Shown here: in pieces, positions 8,627 through 19,310 of the stretch | Layout of the letters: the number at the start of each line of letters is the position of its first letter | Numbering within the stretch: the stretch's first letter is position 1 | From: an uncultured Kiritimatiellota bacterium | GTDB taxonomy: Bacteria > Verrucomicrobiota > Kiritimatiellia > RFP12 > DVOR01 | Direction of reading: 5' to 3' | Length of the DNA: 52,789 nucleotides | Assembly: GCA_944391055.1 (NCBI GenBank) | Contig: CALXSF010000015.1 | Span: 1-52,789, forward strand | The notes under the pieces: model-generated | What the model was told of the DNA's origin: nothing | Database searches by the model: none | Seen by the model: the letters and a program-made list of their open reading frames with translations, nothing else | Position numbers and translations under genes: made by a program

Positions 8627-8944
8627 ATGGGTATGTTGGACCAAGTGAAGCAGGCCATGCAGATGCGCAAGGAGGCCAAGCGGATCCAGGCCGAGATCGA
8701 CAAAATCTCCTACACGCATCAGAACGGCGGCATCACAATCACCGTCAAGGGCGACTTCTCGGTGACGCAGGTGAAGCTCTCCGAGGAGGCGCTGACGGAG
8801 GTGCGCGCGGGCAAGACCGAGCGCTTCGAGACGATGTTCAAGACCGTCCTCAACGCCGCCCTCGGCAAGGTGCGCCAAGAGACCCAGCAGCTGATGCAGC
8901 AAATGATGAAGGATGGCCAGTTCCCCGGCCTCGCCGGCCGCTAA
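8627..8944 (+). CDS. YbaB/EbfC nucleoid-associated protein
   Basis: This is a 105-residue YbaB-family DNA-binding protein. The N-terminal helix begins GMLDQVKQAMQMRKEAKRIQ. It is followed by a central beta region (GGITITVKGDFSVTQVKL) and a C-terminal helix rich in Gln and Met (QQLMQQMMKDGQFPGL), the usual fold order and length. It sits 15 nt after dnaX and 3 nt before recR, the conserved dnaX-ybaB-recR cluster. Family members bind DNA as dimers. Any role in recombination or nucleoid structure is only a family-level statement. Confidence 0.93.
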   Translation: MGMLDQVKQAMQMRKEAKRIQAEIDKISYTHQNGGITITVKGDFSVTQVKLSEEALTEVRAGKTERFETMFKTVLNAALGKVRQETQQLMQQMMKDGQFPGLAGR

Positions 8945-8947
8945 GCC

Positions 8948-9565
8948 ATGTTGGAGCCGCTCGACAACCTCATCCACGCGCTCTCCCGCCTTCCCGGCTT
9001 CGGCCGGCGGAGCTCGGAGCGGGCGGCGTTGGCGTTGGTGCGGCGGCCGGAGACCTTGCTCGACACGTTGGTGCGCGCGCTGCAGGAGGCCCGCGAGGGC
9101 GTCTGCCTCTGCTCCAAGTGCGGCGCCTTCACCACGCACGACGCCGACCCCTGCGCGCTCTGCACGCGCGCCGACCGCGACGACCGCCTCCTCTGCGTGG
9201 TGGAGGACCCCGCCGACATCCACACCATCGAATCCGCCGGCGCCTTCCGGGGGCGTTACCACGCGCTGATGGGCAAGCTCTCGCCGGGCCGCCAGACGGG
9301 GGTCGGCGAACTGCGCATCAACGCCCTTGCCCAGCGCGTCAGGGCCGAGGGCGTGCATGAGGTGCTGTTGGCGCTTTCCACCGACCTGGAGGGCGACGCC
9401 ACCGCCGGGTTCATCGCCGAGCGGCTGCGCGGGAGCGGCGTGCGGCTGACGCGCCTGGCCTTCGGCCTGCCCTGCGGCTCCGGCGTGGCCTATGCCGACC
9501 CGCTCACCCTCCGCCGCGCCGTGCAGGGCCGCCAGACCATCGAGGGGCCATCCGATCATGACTGA
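8948..9565 (+). CDS. recR: Recombination mediator RecR
   Basis: RecR works with RecF and RecO to load RecA on gapped DNA. The 205 residues include the helix-hairpin-helix segment LSRLPGFGRRSSERAALAL (about 12-30). The C4 zinc finger (C55, C58, C69, C72) follows, then a Toprim domain with VVEDPADIHTIE and ALSTDLEGDATAGFIAERL. The C-terminal LPCGSGVAYADPLTLRRA segment matches the family's GSDLEYADEVTL region. The 3' end overlaps the rlmN start by 8 nt. Confidence 0.95.
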   Translation: MLEPLDNLIHALSRLPGFGRRSSERAALALVRRPETLLDTLVRALQEAREGVCLCSKCGAFTTHDADPCALCTRADRDDRLLCVVEDPADIHTIESAGAFRGRYHALMGKLSPGRQTGVGELRINALAQRVRAEGVHEVLLALSTDLEGDATAGFIAERLRGSGVRLTRLAFGLPCGSGVAYADPLTLRRAVQGRQTIEGPSDHD

Positions 9566-10613
9566 CGCTTACGCCTTGCTTCCCGAGGATTGGGCCCGCC
9601 TCTGCAAGGAGGCCGGCTGGCCGGGGTTCCGCGCCAAGCAGATCCTGCAAGGGCTCTACCGCGACCGCATCGGCGCGTGGGGCGAGCTCACGACGCTGCC
9701 CGGCGCGATGCGCGACCGGTTGGCGGCGTGCGCCCCGCTTGCCCTGCCGCGCGAGGTGGCGCGCACGCCCTCCGGACCCGACGGCGTGGTCAAGTTCCTT
9801 CTTGAGATGGCCGACGGCGAGCGCGTGGAGACCGTTTGGATCCCCGCCGACGGGCGCGTCACCCAATGCGTCTCCTCACAGGTCGGGTGCGCCATGCACT
9901 GCGCCTTCTGCGCCAGCGGGCAGTTGGGGTGCGTGCGGTCGCTCGCCGCCGGCGAGATCGTGGGGCAGGTGATGGCCCTGGCCCGCGCGCAGGGGCGTTA
10001 TCCCAACAACATCGTCGTCATGGGCATGGGCGAGCCCTTCATGAATTACGACGCCGTGCTGCGCGCCCTCCGGACGCTCAACCTCCAGCAAGGCCCCAAC
10101 ATCGGCGCGCGGCACATCACGCTTTCCACCTGCGGCGTCGTGCCCGGCATCGAACGGCTCGCCGGCGAGGGGGTGCAGTTCGAGCTCTCCGTCTCCCTCC
10201 ATGCGCCCACCGACGCGCTCCGCGACCGCCTGATGCCCGTGAACCGCCGCTGGCCCATCGCCGAGCTTCTGGCCGCGTGCGACGCCTACACCGCCGCCAC
10301 TGGCCGCATCATCACCTATGAATACACGCTCGTGGGCGGCCTCAACGACCGCCCCGCGCACGCCGACGCGCTCATCCGCCTCCTGCGTGGGCGCAAGGCC
10401 CGCGTGAACCTCATCCCGCTCAGCCCCGTGGCGGAGTTCGACGGGCGCACCCCCGCGCACGCCGATTGCCTCGCCTTCCTCGACGCGCTGCTGCGCGCCG
10501 GCATCCACACCACCCTGCGCCGCAGCCGGGGCCGCCAGGCCGACGCCGCCTGCGGCCAGCTCCGACTCCGCAATCCCAAGGCCCCCACCCATGGAACAGC
10601 AACCGAAAAGTAA
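9558..10613 (+). CDS. rlmN: 23S rRNA (adenine-2503-C2)-methyltransferase, radical SAM
   Basis: RlmN methylates A2503 of 23S rRNA and some tRNAs. Of 351 residues, the [4Fe-4S] cysteines of CxxxCxxC are C111, C115 and C118, preceded by VSSQVG. The SAM motif GMGEPFMNYD and the HITLSTCGVVPG segment follow. The resolving cysteine is about C332 in AACGQL. The usual RGxDIxAACGQL reads RGRQADAACGQL here, a mild departure outside the catalytic Cys. The ATG at 9558 was chosen over upstream in-frame codons because it begins the typical N-terminus, and it overlaps recR by 8 nt. Confidence 0.94.
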   Translation: MTDAYALLPEDWARLCKEAGWPGFRAKQILQGLYRDRIGAWGELTTLPGAMRDRLAACAPLALPREVARTPSGPDGVVKFLLEMADGERVETVWIPADGRVTQCVSSQVGCAMHCAFCASGQLGCVRSLAAGEIVGQVMALARAQGRYPNNIVVMGMGEPFMNYDAVLRALRTLNLQQGPNIGARHITLSTCGVVPGIERLAGEGVQFELSVSLHAPTDALRDRLMPVNRRWPIAELLAACDAYTAATGRIITYEYTLVGGLNDRPAHADALIRLLRGRKARVNLIPLSPVAEFDGRTPAHADCLAFLDALLRAGIHTTLRRSRGRQADAACGQLRLRNPKAPTHGTATEK

Positions 10614-11067
10614 CACCGCCGTCGTCGTGGTCATCGCCGTGGTCATCGTGCTTGTCGTCGCGATGGTCTGCGGCATGGTCATGTGGATCGTCCAGCGCAC
10701 CATGACGATGAACGAGAAGATGCTCGACGTCCGCCTCGCCGAGGCCCGCGCCCGCACCGAGGCGCCCGCACGGCCGGCCGCCGCCCAGCCCGCCGAACCC
10801 ACGCCGGAACCCAAGGCGAAGCCCGCGCCCGAGCCCGTCTCGCCCCCGAAGGCCGAGCCCACGCCGCCCGCCCAGCCCAAACCCGAGGCCAAGCCCGCCG
10901 AGCCCGCGCCGAAGCCCGCGGCCCAGCCCAAGCCCGTCCCCGCCAAACCCAAGCGCAAGGCCCCGCAGGAGACGCCCGCCGCCAAGGGGAAGGTCGGCCC
11001 AGACGGCCTTCCGCTCGACCGCGTGACCCTCCCGGTGGGCAACGACGAGCTGGAGTGGCAGCTGTGA
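10591..11067 (+). CDS. Single-span membrane protein with Pro/Ala/Lys-rich tail
   Basis: I do not recognise a family. Residues 9-34 form one strongly hydrophobic helix (valine-rich VVVVIAVVIVLVVAMV). After it comes about 100 residues of low-complexity proline, alanine, lysine and glutamate with repeated KPxPEP-like units, similar to the periplasmic spacer of TonB-type proteins. The short ordered end contains LDRVTLPVGNDELEW. There is no TonB C-terminal domain. It overlaps rlmN by 23 nt and the next gene by GTGA, so it is read within the same transcript. A spacer-type envelope protein is the most I can say. Confidence 0.7.
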   Translation: MEQQPKSNTAVVVVIAVVIVLVVAMVCGMVMWIVQRTMTMNEKMLDVRLAEARARTEAPARPAAAQPAEPTPEPKAKPAPEPVSPPKAEPTPPAQPKPEAKPAEPAPKPAAQPKPVPAKPKRKAPQETPAAKGKVGPDGLPLDRVTLPVGNDELEWQL

Positions 11068-11672
11068 CGTCTTCGCCCTTCCTCTTCGCGCTTCGGGATG
11101 GCTGGGAGCGCTTCCGCGCCAATCCCGCGGGGGAGGCCGTCGCCGCCGCGCTCTTTCTCTTGGCGTCCCTCACCGGCATTCTCCTCGGCCCCGCCGCGCT
11201 GATTTATCTGTGGCGCCTGGCGCCCAAGGGGCGGGATCCCTTCGCCGAGGTGCCTTTCGCCTCCAACCTGCTTCTGCTCCAACGCCTTCAAGGCACGCGG
11301 CGCGTCTCCACGGCGTTTTGGCTGGGGCTGGGCATCTGGGCCTTCACCGTGCTGCCCTTCTTCCATCACGTGCTGCTCCTCGGGATCCCGCTGGGCGTGG
11401 TGCTGGCGCAGCCGCTTTGGTTGGCGCTGGCGGTGGCCGACCGCTTCGACCTGCCGCTGGGCGTCGCCTGCCGGGCCGTCTTCCGTCTGCTCGCCGACGC
11501 GCCGGGGCGGGCCTTCCCGTGCCTGGCCTTTGGGCTGCTGGCGTGGGCGGGGATCCTGCTGTTCGGCATCGGCATCCTGCTGACGACCCCCATCGCCCTG
11601 CGCGCGCTTCTGCGCTATCTGGAAGGCTGCGAGCGCGAGCTTGCCGCTGCCGTGCAGGGGGCCTACCGATGA
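11064..11672 (+). CDS. Integral membrane protein (about 202 aa)
   Basis: The start is a GTG inside the GTGA overlap with the previous gene. The 202 residues contain about five hydrophobic helices: AAALFLLASLTGILLGPAAL (about 27-46), two in the FWLGLGIWAFTVLPFF and VLLLGIPLGVVL block, then PLWLALAV, and a long AFGLLAWAGILLFGIGILLT segment near residues 150-172. The pattern of paired helices with small-residue turns resembles DUF4013-type membrane proteins. I regard that only as a possibility. No active-site motif is visible. Its stop forms an ATGA with the phosphoribosyltransferase gene. Confidence 0.75.
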   Translation: MTSSPFLFALRDGWERFRANPAGEAVAAALFLLASLTGILLGPAALIYLWRLAPKGRDPFAEVPFASNLLLLQRLQGTRRVSTAFWLGLGIWAFTVLPFFHHVLLLGIPLGVVLAQPLWLALAVADRFDLPLGVACRAVFRLLADAPGRAFPCLAFGLLAWAGILLFGIGILLTTPIALRALLRYLEGCERELAAAVQGAYR

Positions 11673-12199
11673 ACAAGCGCTTCCTTTCCGCCGACGCCTT
11701 CCAGCGCGATTGCGCGCGGCTGGCCCGCAAGGTCTTCGACGACCCTTCGTGGCAACCCGATTTCATCCTGGCCCTGTGGCGCGGCGGCGCGCAGCCTGGC
11801 GTCATCATCAGCGAGGTCTTCGCCTTCCTTGGCCGCCCCACGCCCCACGCCATCGTCAAATGTGCCTCCTACCGCGGCATCGGCCAGCGCGCCGACGCCG
11901 TGACCTTCCATTTCGCCGACGCCCTCCTCGACGCGCTCGACGGCCGGCGCGTGTTGGTGGTGGACGACGTCTTCGACACCGGCAAGACGGCGGAGGCCGC
12001 CCTTCGCCGTCTCTCCCGCGCCGACCCGCGCATGGCCACCGTCTATTGGAAGCCCGGCGCGAGCCTTGTCCCCTTCCGGCCCGACTATTACGTCCGCGAG
12101 ACCGCCGACTGGATCGTCTTCCCCCACGAGCTCGACGGCCTGACGCCCGGCGAGCTCCGCGTCAAGGATCCGGAGCTCGCCGATATCCTGCTTGCGTGA
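11669..12199 (+). CDS. Type I phosphoribosyltransferase (hypoxanthine/xanthine-guanine type)
   Basis: The 176-residue protein transfers phosphoribose from PRPP to a purine base, by family. The PRPP loop VLVVDDVFDTGKT is at 95-107 and an upstream ALWRGGAQPG loop at 35-44 binds pyrophosphate. The C-terminal DYYVRETADWIVFPHEL segment carries the base-stacking aromatic and the WI(V/I)FPWE-like end found in xanthine-guanine enzymes such as Gpt and Hpt-like archaeal proteins. Which base is used cannot be read from the sequence. It closes the htpG-to-PRT run and is followed by a strong terminator. Confidence 0.85.
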   Translation: MNKRFLSADAFQRDCARLARKVFDDPSWQPDFILALWRGGAQPGVIISEVFAFLGRPTPHAIVKCASYRGIGQRADAVTFHFADALLDALDGRRVLVVDDVFDTGKTAEAALRRLSRADPRMATVYWKPGASLVPFRPDYYVRETADWIVFPHELDGLTPGELRVKDPELADILLA

Positions 12200-12212
12200 G
12201 CGCGGGGGCACG

Positions 12213-12253
12213 AAAAAGGCCGCGGGGGCGTTTTGCGCCCCCGCGGCCTTTTT
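12213..12253. terminator. Bidirectional intrinsic terminator
   Basis: A perfect 13-bp GC stem (12218-12230 with 12236-12248) and a TTTTG loop are flanked by AAAAA on the left and TTTTT on the right. It can therefore stop both the plus-strand operon ending at 12199 and the minus-strand nucleotidyltransferase ending at 12263. Confidence 0.95.
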
Positions 12254-12262
12254 GTCTTTCGG

Positions 12263-13183
12263 TCACGGCCAGAGTTTGGCGGGATATTCGCCGGCGGCGA
12301 CCATCTTCTTGATGGCCTCGACCACCACGGGCTTGTCCTCGCGGTAGGTGACGCCGAACCACGTGCTGTCCGTGGGGAGCACCTCCACGGTGGCCTTGCC
12401 GGCCTTCACCAACTCGTCCACGTAGAAGGGAATGTACCACTCGGCCTTCAGCTGGCCCTCGTGCTCGTGGAACCACGTGGCGAAACGCTCCTCCATGCCC
12501 TCGAACAGGGCGGGGGTGAAGCCCCAGAGGTTGAGGGAGACGCGGCTGTCGCCCCGGAGCGGCACGGGATTGGCGGGGTCTTCCTCGTTCTGGATGGCGC
12601 CGTCGGGCTTGCGGGCGATCTTGGTCATCTCGGTCACGCCCAGGAGTTTACCGTCGGGGGCGACCTCGCAGATGCCGCGGGCCACGGAGCCGTTCTCCGA
12701 GAGGGTCTGGTCCAGGCGGTAGCCGACCATCGCGAACTGCTTGGGCGTGGCCGCCGTGTCCACGGAACTAAGGAAGCGCGCCAAGCGGCGGAAGGCGTCC
12801 GCGCCGTAGAAGTCGTCGGCGTTGATGGCGGCGAAGGGGGCGTCGATGACGGTGCGGGCCGAGCGGATGGCGTGGGCGGTGCCCCACGGCTTCTCGCGGC
12901 CCTCGGGGAAGGCGCAGCCCGCCGGCAGGTCCAGCGGATCCTGGAAGGCCAGCTCGATGGCGATTTTGCCCTCGTATTTCGCGACGATCTTCTCGCGGAA
13001 GGCCTCCTCGAAATCGCGGCGGATGATGAAAACCACCTTGTCGAATCCGGCGCGAATGGCGTCGTAGATCGAATAATCCATGATGGTCTCGCCGCTGGGG
13101 CCGACGGAGTCGATCTGCTTGAGGCCGCCGTAACGGCTGCCCATGCCGGCCGCGAGAATCAGGAGCGTAGGTTTTTTGTTCAT
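12263..13183 (-). CDS. Sugar-phosphate nucleotidyltransferase family protein
   Basis: This 306-residue NTP-transferase protein has the GT-A fold signature LILAAGMGSRYGGLKQ (about 8-23), which binds nucleotide, and FAAINADDF (about 117-125) with metal-binding aspartates. A later region, RVSLNLWGFTPALFEGME, matches the family of uncharacterised NDP-sugar synthases seen in Bacteroidetes and Verrucomicrobia. It should form an NDP-sugar from NTP and a sugar phosphate, but the sugar is unknown. It is a single gene with its own promoter, ending against a bidirectional terminator. Confidence 0.85.
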   Translation of the reverse strand: MNKKPTLLILAAGMGSRYGGLKQIDSVGPSGETIMDYSIYDAIRAGFDKVVFIIRRDFEEAFREKIVAKYEGKIAIELAFQDPLDLPAGCAFPEGREKPWGTAHAIRSARTVIDAPFAAINADDFYGADAFRRLARFLSSVDTAATPKQFAMVGYRLDQTLSENGSVARGICEVAPDGKLLGVTEMTKIARKPDGAIQNEEDPANPVPLRGDSRVSLNLWGFTPALFEGMEERFATWFHEHEGQLKAEWYIPFYVDELVKAGKATVEVLPTDSTWFGVTYREDKPVVVEAIKKMVAAGEYPAKLWP

Positions 13184-13220
13184 TCGGGTTCCTTGCCTTT
13201 GGGGTCAATCAACAGGGTGG

Positions 13221-13226
13221 AGTATA
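13221..13226 (-). promoter_or_regulatory. Promoter -10 of the nucleotidyltransferase gene
   Basis: TATACT on the minus strand (13226-13221) lies 37 nt before the ATG at 13183. The leader holds an AAGGAA ribosome site near 13191-13196. Unlike most promoters here the -10 is preceded by CGC, not TGn. Confidence 0.55.
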
Positions 13227-13277
13227 GCGCACTTTGGCGGGGAAAGCAACCTCCCCGCCCGGCGGCAAGGGCGGCGG

Positions 13278-14012
13278 TCAGAGCGCGCCGGCGGTGGTGT
13301 CGGGGTCCGAGGCGGGGCGGGCCAGCTTGGGGCGGGCGCCGAAGAGGGCGGTGCCGATGCGCACGTCGGTGGCGCCCTCCTCGATGGCGACCTCGAAATC
13401 GCCGGTCATGCCCATGGAGAGGTGCGGGAGGCCGATTCGGAAGCGGGCCTCGATCTCGTCGCGGAGCTGGCGGAGGCGGGCGAAGTGGGGGCGGGCGTGC
13501 TCGGGCTCGGGATCGAAGGGGGCCATGGTCATGAGGCCGGAGAGGGTGAGGGCGCGGGCCGTGGCGAGGCAGTGCTCGACGGCGCCGGGGAGGGCCTCGG
13601 GGGTGAGGCCGTATTTGGAGGGTTCGCCGGAGACGTTGACCTCCAGGTAGATCTCGGGCCGGGCGCCGGCCTGGCGGGCGGCGGCCTCGAGGGTGTCGAT
13701 GAGTTTGACGCTGTCGACGGAGTGGATGGTCTCGAAGAGGCGGACGGCCTGGCGGGCCTTGTTGCTCTGGAGGTGGCCGATGAGGTGCCAGTGGGCGGAG
13801 GCGGGGGAGAGGGGGATCTTCCAGGCGGCCTCTTGGACTTTGTTCTCGCCGAAGCAGTCCATGCCGGCGTCCACGGCGTCGCGCACGACGTCGGGGCCAT
13901 GGGTTTTGGTGACGGCGACGAGGCGGACGTCCCCGGCGGCGCGGCCGGCGCGCTCGGCGGCGGCGGCGATGCGGGCGAGGACGGATTCGTAGGGGGGGAT
14001 GAGGTCGTTCAT
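13278..14012 (-). CDS. YggS-family PLP homeostasis protein
   Basis: This is a 244-residue alanine-racemase-fold protein that binds pyridoxal phosphate without known enzymatic activity. The PLP lysine is K36 in LVAVTKTH. Family motifs [21 protein letters not shown] and the C-terminal [28 protein letters not shown] block (seen in two parts) are all present. The start at 14012 gives the canonical N-terminus and sits 1 nt after the thioesterase stop. Longer upstream ORF extension has shadow-like composition and was not used. The role is vitamin B6 and amino-acid homeostasis, by family. Confidence 0.93.
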   Translation of the reverse strand: MNDLIPPYESVLARIAAAAERAGRAAGDVRLVAVTKTHGPDVVRDAVDAGMDCFGENKVQEAAWKIPLSPASAHWHLIGHLQSNKARQAVRLFETIHSVDSVKLIDTLEAAARQAGARPEIYLEVNVSGEPSKYGLTPEALPGAVEHCLATARALTLSGLMTMAPFDPEPEHARPHFARLRQLRDEIEARFRIGLPHLSMGMTGDFEVAIEEGATDVRIGTALFGARPKLARPASDPDTTAGAL

Positions 14013-14013
14013 G

Positions 14014-14418
14014 TCAGCGGAAGATCGTGCGCATGGGCTGCGGGGGGCGGCAGGGGCGGTGGGTGGCCTTTTCGACGAAGGCGAGGTCGGTGGAGCCTTC
14101 GAGGACAAGCTCCCCGGCGGGGTTGAGGACGCGGTAGCGGAAGCGGATGGTGGCGCGCGGGGGCTCCTCGACGCACACATGGATGGCGAGCGTCTCGTCG
14201 TAACGGGCGGGGCGGTGATAGGTGAGGCTCACGTTCACGATGGGGCACATGACGCCGGCGGCCTCGATGTCGGCGTAGGAGCCGCAGCCGGCGGCGCGGA
14301 GGGCCTCGCCGCGGGCCTCCTCGAGGTAGAGGAGGTAGTTGCCGTGCCAGCAGACGCCCATCTGGTCGGTCTCGGCGTAGCGGACGCGGACGTGGTGCAC
14401 GTAGGTGAAGGGGAGCAT
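14014..14418 (-). CDS. Acyl-CoA thioesterase, YbgC/4-hydroxybenzoyl-CoA thioesterase family
   Basis: The 134-residue hot-dog fold protein hydrolyses an acyl-CoA thioester. The active-site segment is RYAETDQMGVCWHGNYLLYLE, with the catalytic aspartate at about D18 and the following DxMGxxxHxxY spacing. The rest matches the family in length and in the ALRAAG...MCPIVNVSLTYHRPARYDETL region. It lies between topA and yggS in one minus-strand operon; topA ends 4 nt before its start. Substrate is unknown; family members act on short or aromatic acyl groups, and some associate with the Tol-Pal system, which is not seen here. Confidence 0.88.
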   Translation of the reverse strand: MLPFTYVHHVRVRYAETDQMGVCWHGNYLLYLEEARGEALRAAGCGSYADIEAAGVMCPIVNVSLTYHRPARYDETLAIHVCVEEPPRATIRFRYRVLNPAGELVLEGSTDLAFVEKATHRPCRPPQPMRTIFR

Positions 14419-14422
14419 GGCC

Positions 14423-16867
<2,445 letters not shown>

Positions 16868-16953
16868 GTCCAGAGAGTCCTTTCGGGAACGCCCATAAGC
16901 AATAGCACCTCCGCAAACCGTTTGCAAGCATTTTCTTTGCTATACTGTGCGGC
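16868..16953. promoter_or_regulatory. Divergent topA/mtnN promoter region with leaderless mtnN promoter
   Basis: On the plus strand TGC-TATACT (-10 at 16941-16946) is followed by 7 nt and then the mtnN ATG, so the transcript should begin at or next to the start codon. An inverted repeat GCAAAC-C-GTTTGC (16913-16925) lies midway and could bind a regulator of both genes. The minus-strand topA promoter must lie in the same 86 bp but I cannot fix its -10. Confidence 0.6.
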
Positions 16954-17655
16954 ATGGCAAATGACACCGCTGTTTGGGGCATTCTGGGCGCGCTCGACCG
17001 CGAGGTGGCGTCGTTGCGCGCGGAGATGGCCGTCGATCGGGTCGAGTCCGCGCTTGGCGCCGAGTTCGCGTTCGGCGTCCTGCGCGGGCGGCGCGTGGCC
17101 GTGGCCTGCTGCGGCGTGGGCAAGGTCAACGCCGCCGCCTGCGCCACTTGGCTCCTCTGCGCCCGCGGCTGCGGGCTCATCCTCAACGCCGGGATCGCCG
17201 GCGCGGTGGGCCACGGCCTGCGCACGCTCGACGTGGTGGCCTCGCGCGAACTCTGCTTCCACGACCAAGACCCCGTGATGCTCAAGTATTTCCCCAAGCG
17301 CCGCCTCTTCGCCGGGGATCCGGGGCTTTTGGCGCTTTGCCGCCGCGCCTGCGCCAGGCCCGGCGTGCTTCAGGGCGCCTATCGCGAGGGGCGCGTCGCG
17401 ACGGGGGATCGGTTCGTGGCCGACCGTGCGACGCGCGACCGCATCGCGGCCGCCTGCGCCCCCGATTGCGTGGAGATGGAGGGCGCGGCGATTGCCCATG
17501 TCGCCTTTGCCGCCGGCAAGCCCTGCCTCGTCATCCGCACCATGAGCGACTGCGCCGACGACGAGGCCGACGTCGCCTATGACGATTTCATTGACCGCGC
17601 CGCCGACCAATCCGCCCGCATCGTTCTGGCCATGCTGGAGGAGGCCTGGGCGTGA
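16954..17655 (+). CDS. mtnN: 5'-methylthioadenosine/S-adenosylhomocysteine nucleosidase
   Basis: The 233-residue nucleoside phosphorylase-fold enzyme cleaves adenine from methylthioadenosine and S-adenosylhomocysteine, feeding methionine salvage. WGILGALDREV (about 8-18) opens the domain. NAGIAGAVGHGL follows, then ATGDRFV near 149-155, VEMEGAAIAHVA (about 172-183, with the ribose-binding Met-Glu) and RTMSDCADDEA with the catalytic aspartate region. It leads an operon with three exported or membrane proteins, linked by GTGA and ATGA overlaps. The start codon is 7 nt from a -10, so the mRNA is probably leaderless. Confidence 0.92.
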   Translation: MANDTAVWGILGALDREVASLRAEMAVDRVESALGAEFAFGVLRGRRVAVACCGVGKVNAAACATWLLCARGCGLILNAGIAGAVGHGLRTLDVVASRELCFHDQDPVMLKYFPKRRLFAGDPGLLALCRRACARPGVLQGAYREGRVATGDRFVADRATRDRIAAACAPDCVEMEGAAIAHVAFAAGKPCLVIRTMSDCADDEADVAYDDFIDRAADQSARIVLAMLEEAWA

Positions 17656-17942
17656 GGCGTTTGGCGTTGCCGCTGGCCTTGGCCGCGCTCGTGGCCGCGG
17701 CGTGGGGCCTTGCGCGCCTGGCGCCGGCGCCGCGTCAGGACGCTTACGCGCGCGTCGTCGCGGCGTTGCCCCCGAATCCGCCCGCCGCCGAGGTCTGCGC
17801 GGCGGTCCAGCTTGCCCTTGGCGTGCGCCTGACCGCCGAGGACGTCGCCGCCTGGAAGGCGCTCGCCGCGCGCGGCGAGCGCCCCGCCCGCGCGCTGCGC
17901 ACCGTCGTTTCCTACCGAACCGCGCTTGGAGACCGCCCATGA
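17652..17942 (+). CDS. Small exported or membrane-anchored protein (96 aa)
   Basis: The GTG start overlaps the mtnN stop as GTGA. Residues 4-24 are a strong signal or anchor helix (LALPLALAALVAAAWGLARL). The remaining 70 residues are an Ala-rich helical part with AAEVCAAVQLALGVRLTAEDVAAWKALAARGERP, read here in pieces, and no cysteine pair or enzyme motif. It could be a small helical-bundle partner of the next protein. No family is recognised. Confidence 0.7.
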   Translation: MRRLALPLALAALVAAAWGLARLAPAPRQDAYARVVAALPPNPPAAEVCAAVQLALGVRLTAEDVAAWKALAARGERPARALRTVVSYRTALGDRP

Positions 17943-19291
17943 GACCCGACTTCCGCCCCGCCGCCCGCCTTGCCGCGCTTGCCTGCCTGCTTGGGCTGGG
18001 CGTCCACCATTGCGACTGCCACGGCCTTTATGCCGCGCCGCAGGAGACCGCCCCGGCGGCGTTCGTCTTCACCCACCCCGAGGCGAAGAAAACGTGGCGC
18101 GAGGGCCTGCCCGCCGATTGCGTGGCGGTCTCGCCCACCTGCGTTTACAGCCCTTCGCAGCGCGCCGTCTTCCTCTTGGCCGAGCTTTGCGGGCTGGGGG
18201 CGGGCTACGAGGTGGAGTTCCTGCTGCTCGGCAACCTGAGTGACCGCGCCTACGAAGGGCTTGCCGTGGCGTGGGATCCGCCCTCCGTCGTCGGCAAGGC
18301 CGTCGCCGGGCTGGGCGTCCCCAAGGGCGTCCCCGCGAACGTCCAGCGCGGCCTCGGCTTGGCCCAGGGCGAACGGTTCACCGTCGAGCTGCGCCGTCTG
18401 GGGAAGGACGAGGCCTTCCGCCCGCTGGCCGATTTCGTGGACGACCAATGCTCCACGCCGGCGCAGAACCTCTTCGCCCGCGGCTTCCCCTTCGTCGGGA
18501 CGGATGGCTACGACGACGACATGCCCGCCGCCATCCTTTCAGCCTACGCCGAGCCGAAGTCCCTCTTTGGGTTGCCTTATCCCGCGCCCAAGAGCGCCGT
18601 CTACGGCCTCTTCCGCTCCAAAACGGAGGAGGAATGCGGCGCGCCCGCCGTCGTCGCCCTTCGCTGGCAACGTCTCCCCGACGGCCAGCCCCGCGTCCTC
18701 AAACACCGTGTGACCGTCGACGCCGCCGCCATCGCCGACCCGGATGCGCTTCTGGACACGCTCAAGAAGGTCTGCGAGGACCCGCGCGACGTCTTTTTGG
18801 ACGTTCGCCTTGACCCCGCGCTGAAACTCTCCGAGGTCGTCCCGTTCGCCAAGCTCATCGTGGCCTTGGAGGCCGAGGGCGGGTTCACCATCGACGCGCC
18901 CGCCGCCGGCCAGCTGCCCATCCGCGCCTTCCTCCCGAACGACGCTTGGCGCGACCGCAAGGCGCGCGTCTTCCAGCCGTGGGAGGTTGAGATCGCGCCC
19001 CCCCCGAAGCCGGGCGAGCAGGCGGTCGTCACCCTCTGCCAGATTTTGGAGGATTGGACGGTCGACGGCCCAGACCCGGCGTTGACCCGCAAATGCTACC
19101 CGGACGTCACGCCGAAATCCATCATCCAAGTCCTCAAGCGCGTGGACGTCAACGCCGGCAAGGTCTATGTCGTCTTCTTCTACGCCGAGCCGGGCGTCAC
19201 CGTCGGCGACCTCGTGCCCTTTGCCGCCGCCCTCGCCGATGTTTGCCCGACGCAGTGGGTCTTCCTGAACGCGCCCGCCCCCAAGCCATGA
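17939..19291 (+). CDS. Secreted protein with an internally duplicated C-terminal half (450 aa)
   Basis: The ATG overlaps the previous stop as ATGA. An N-terminal signal segment (about residues 8-22) is followed by an ordered extracytoplasmic region. Residues about 234-322 and 359-448 align with each other: both have a VV core, then a helix (LLDTLKKV versus IIQVLKRV), then a hydrophobic strand and a conserved (L/V)VPFA run (SEVVPFAKLI versus GDLVPFAAAL), ending in DAP or NAP. The alternation resembles the periplasmic fold of ExbD/TolR proteins, but ExbD's transmembrane start is absent. I do not assign a family. Confidence 0.75.
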   Translation: MRPDFRPAARLAALACLLGLGVHHCDCHGLYAAPQETAPAAFVFTHPEAKKTWREGLPADCVAVSPTCVYSPSQRAVFLLAELCGLGAGYEVEFLLLGNLSDRAYEGLAVAWDPPSVVGKAVAGLGVPKGVPANVQRGLGLAQGERFTVELRRLGKDEAFRPLADFVDDQCSTPAQNLFARGFPFVGTDGYDDDMPAAILSAYAEPKSLFGLPYPAPKSAVYGLFRSKTEEECGAPAVVALRWQRLPDGQPRVLKHRVTVDAAAIADPDALLDTLKKVCEDPRDVFLDVRLDPALKLSEVVPFAKLIVALEAEGGFTIDAPAAGQLPIRAFLPNDAWRDRKARVFQPWEVEIAPPPKPGEQAVVTLCQILEDWTVDGPDPALTRKCYPDVTPKSIIQVLKRVDVNAGKVYVVFFYAEPGVTVGDLVPFAAALADVCPTQWVFLNAPAPKP

Positions 19292-19310
19292 CCCGCCCCC
19301 CGCTGCGCCC

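Noticed and set aside
4171..12199. Single transcript from folP to the phosphoribosyltransferase
   Set aside because: folP and htpG are divergent, each with its own -10.
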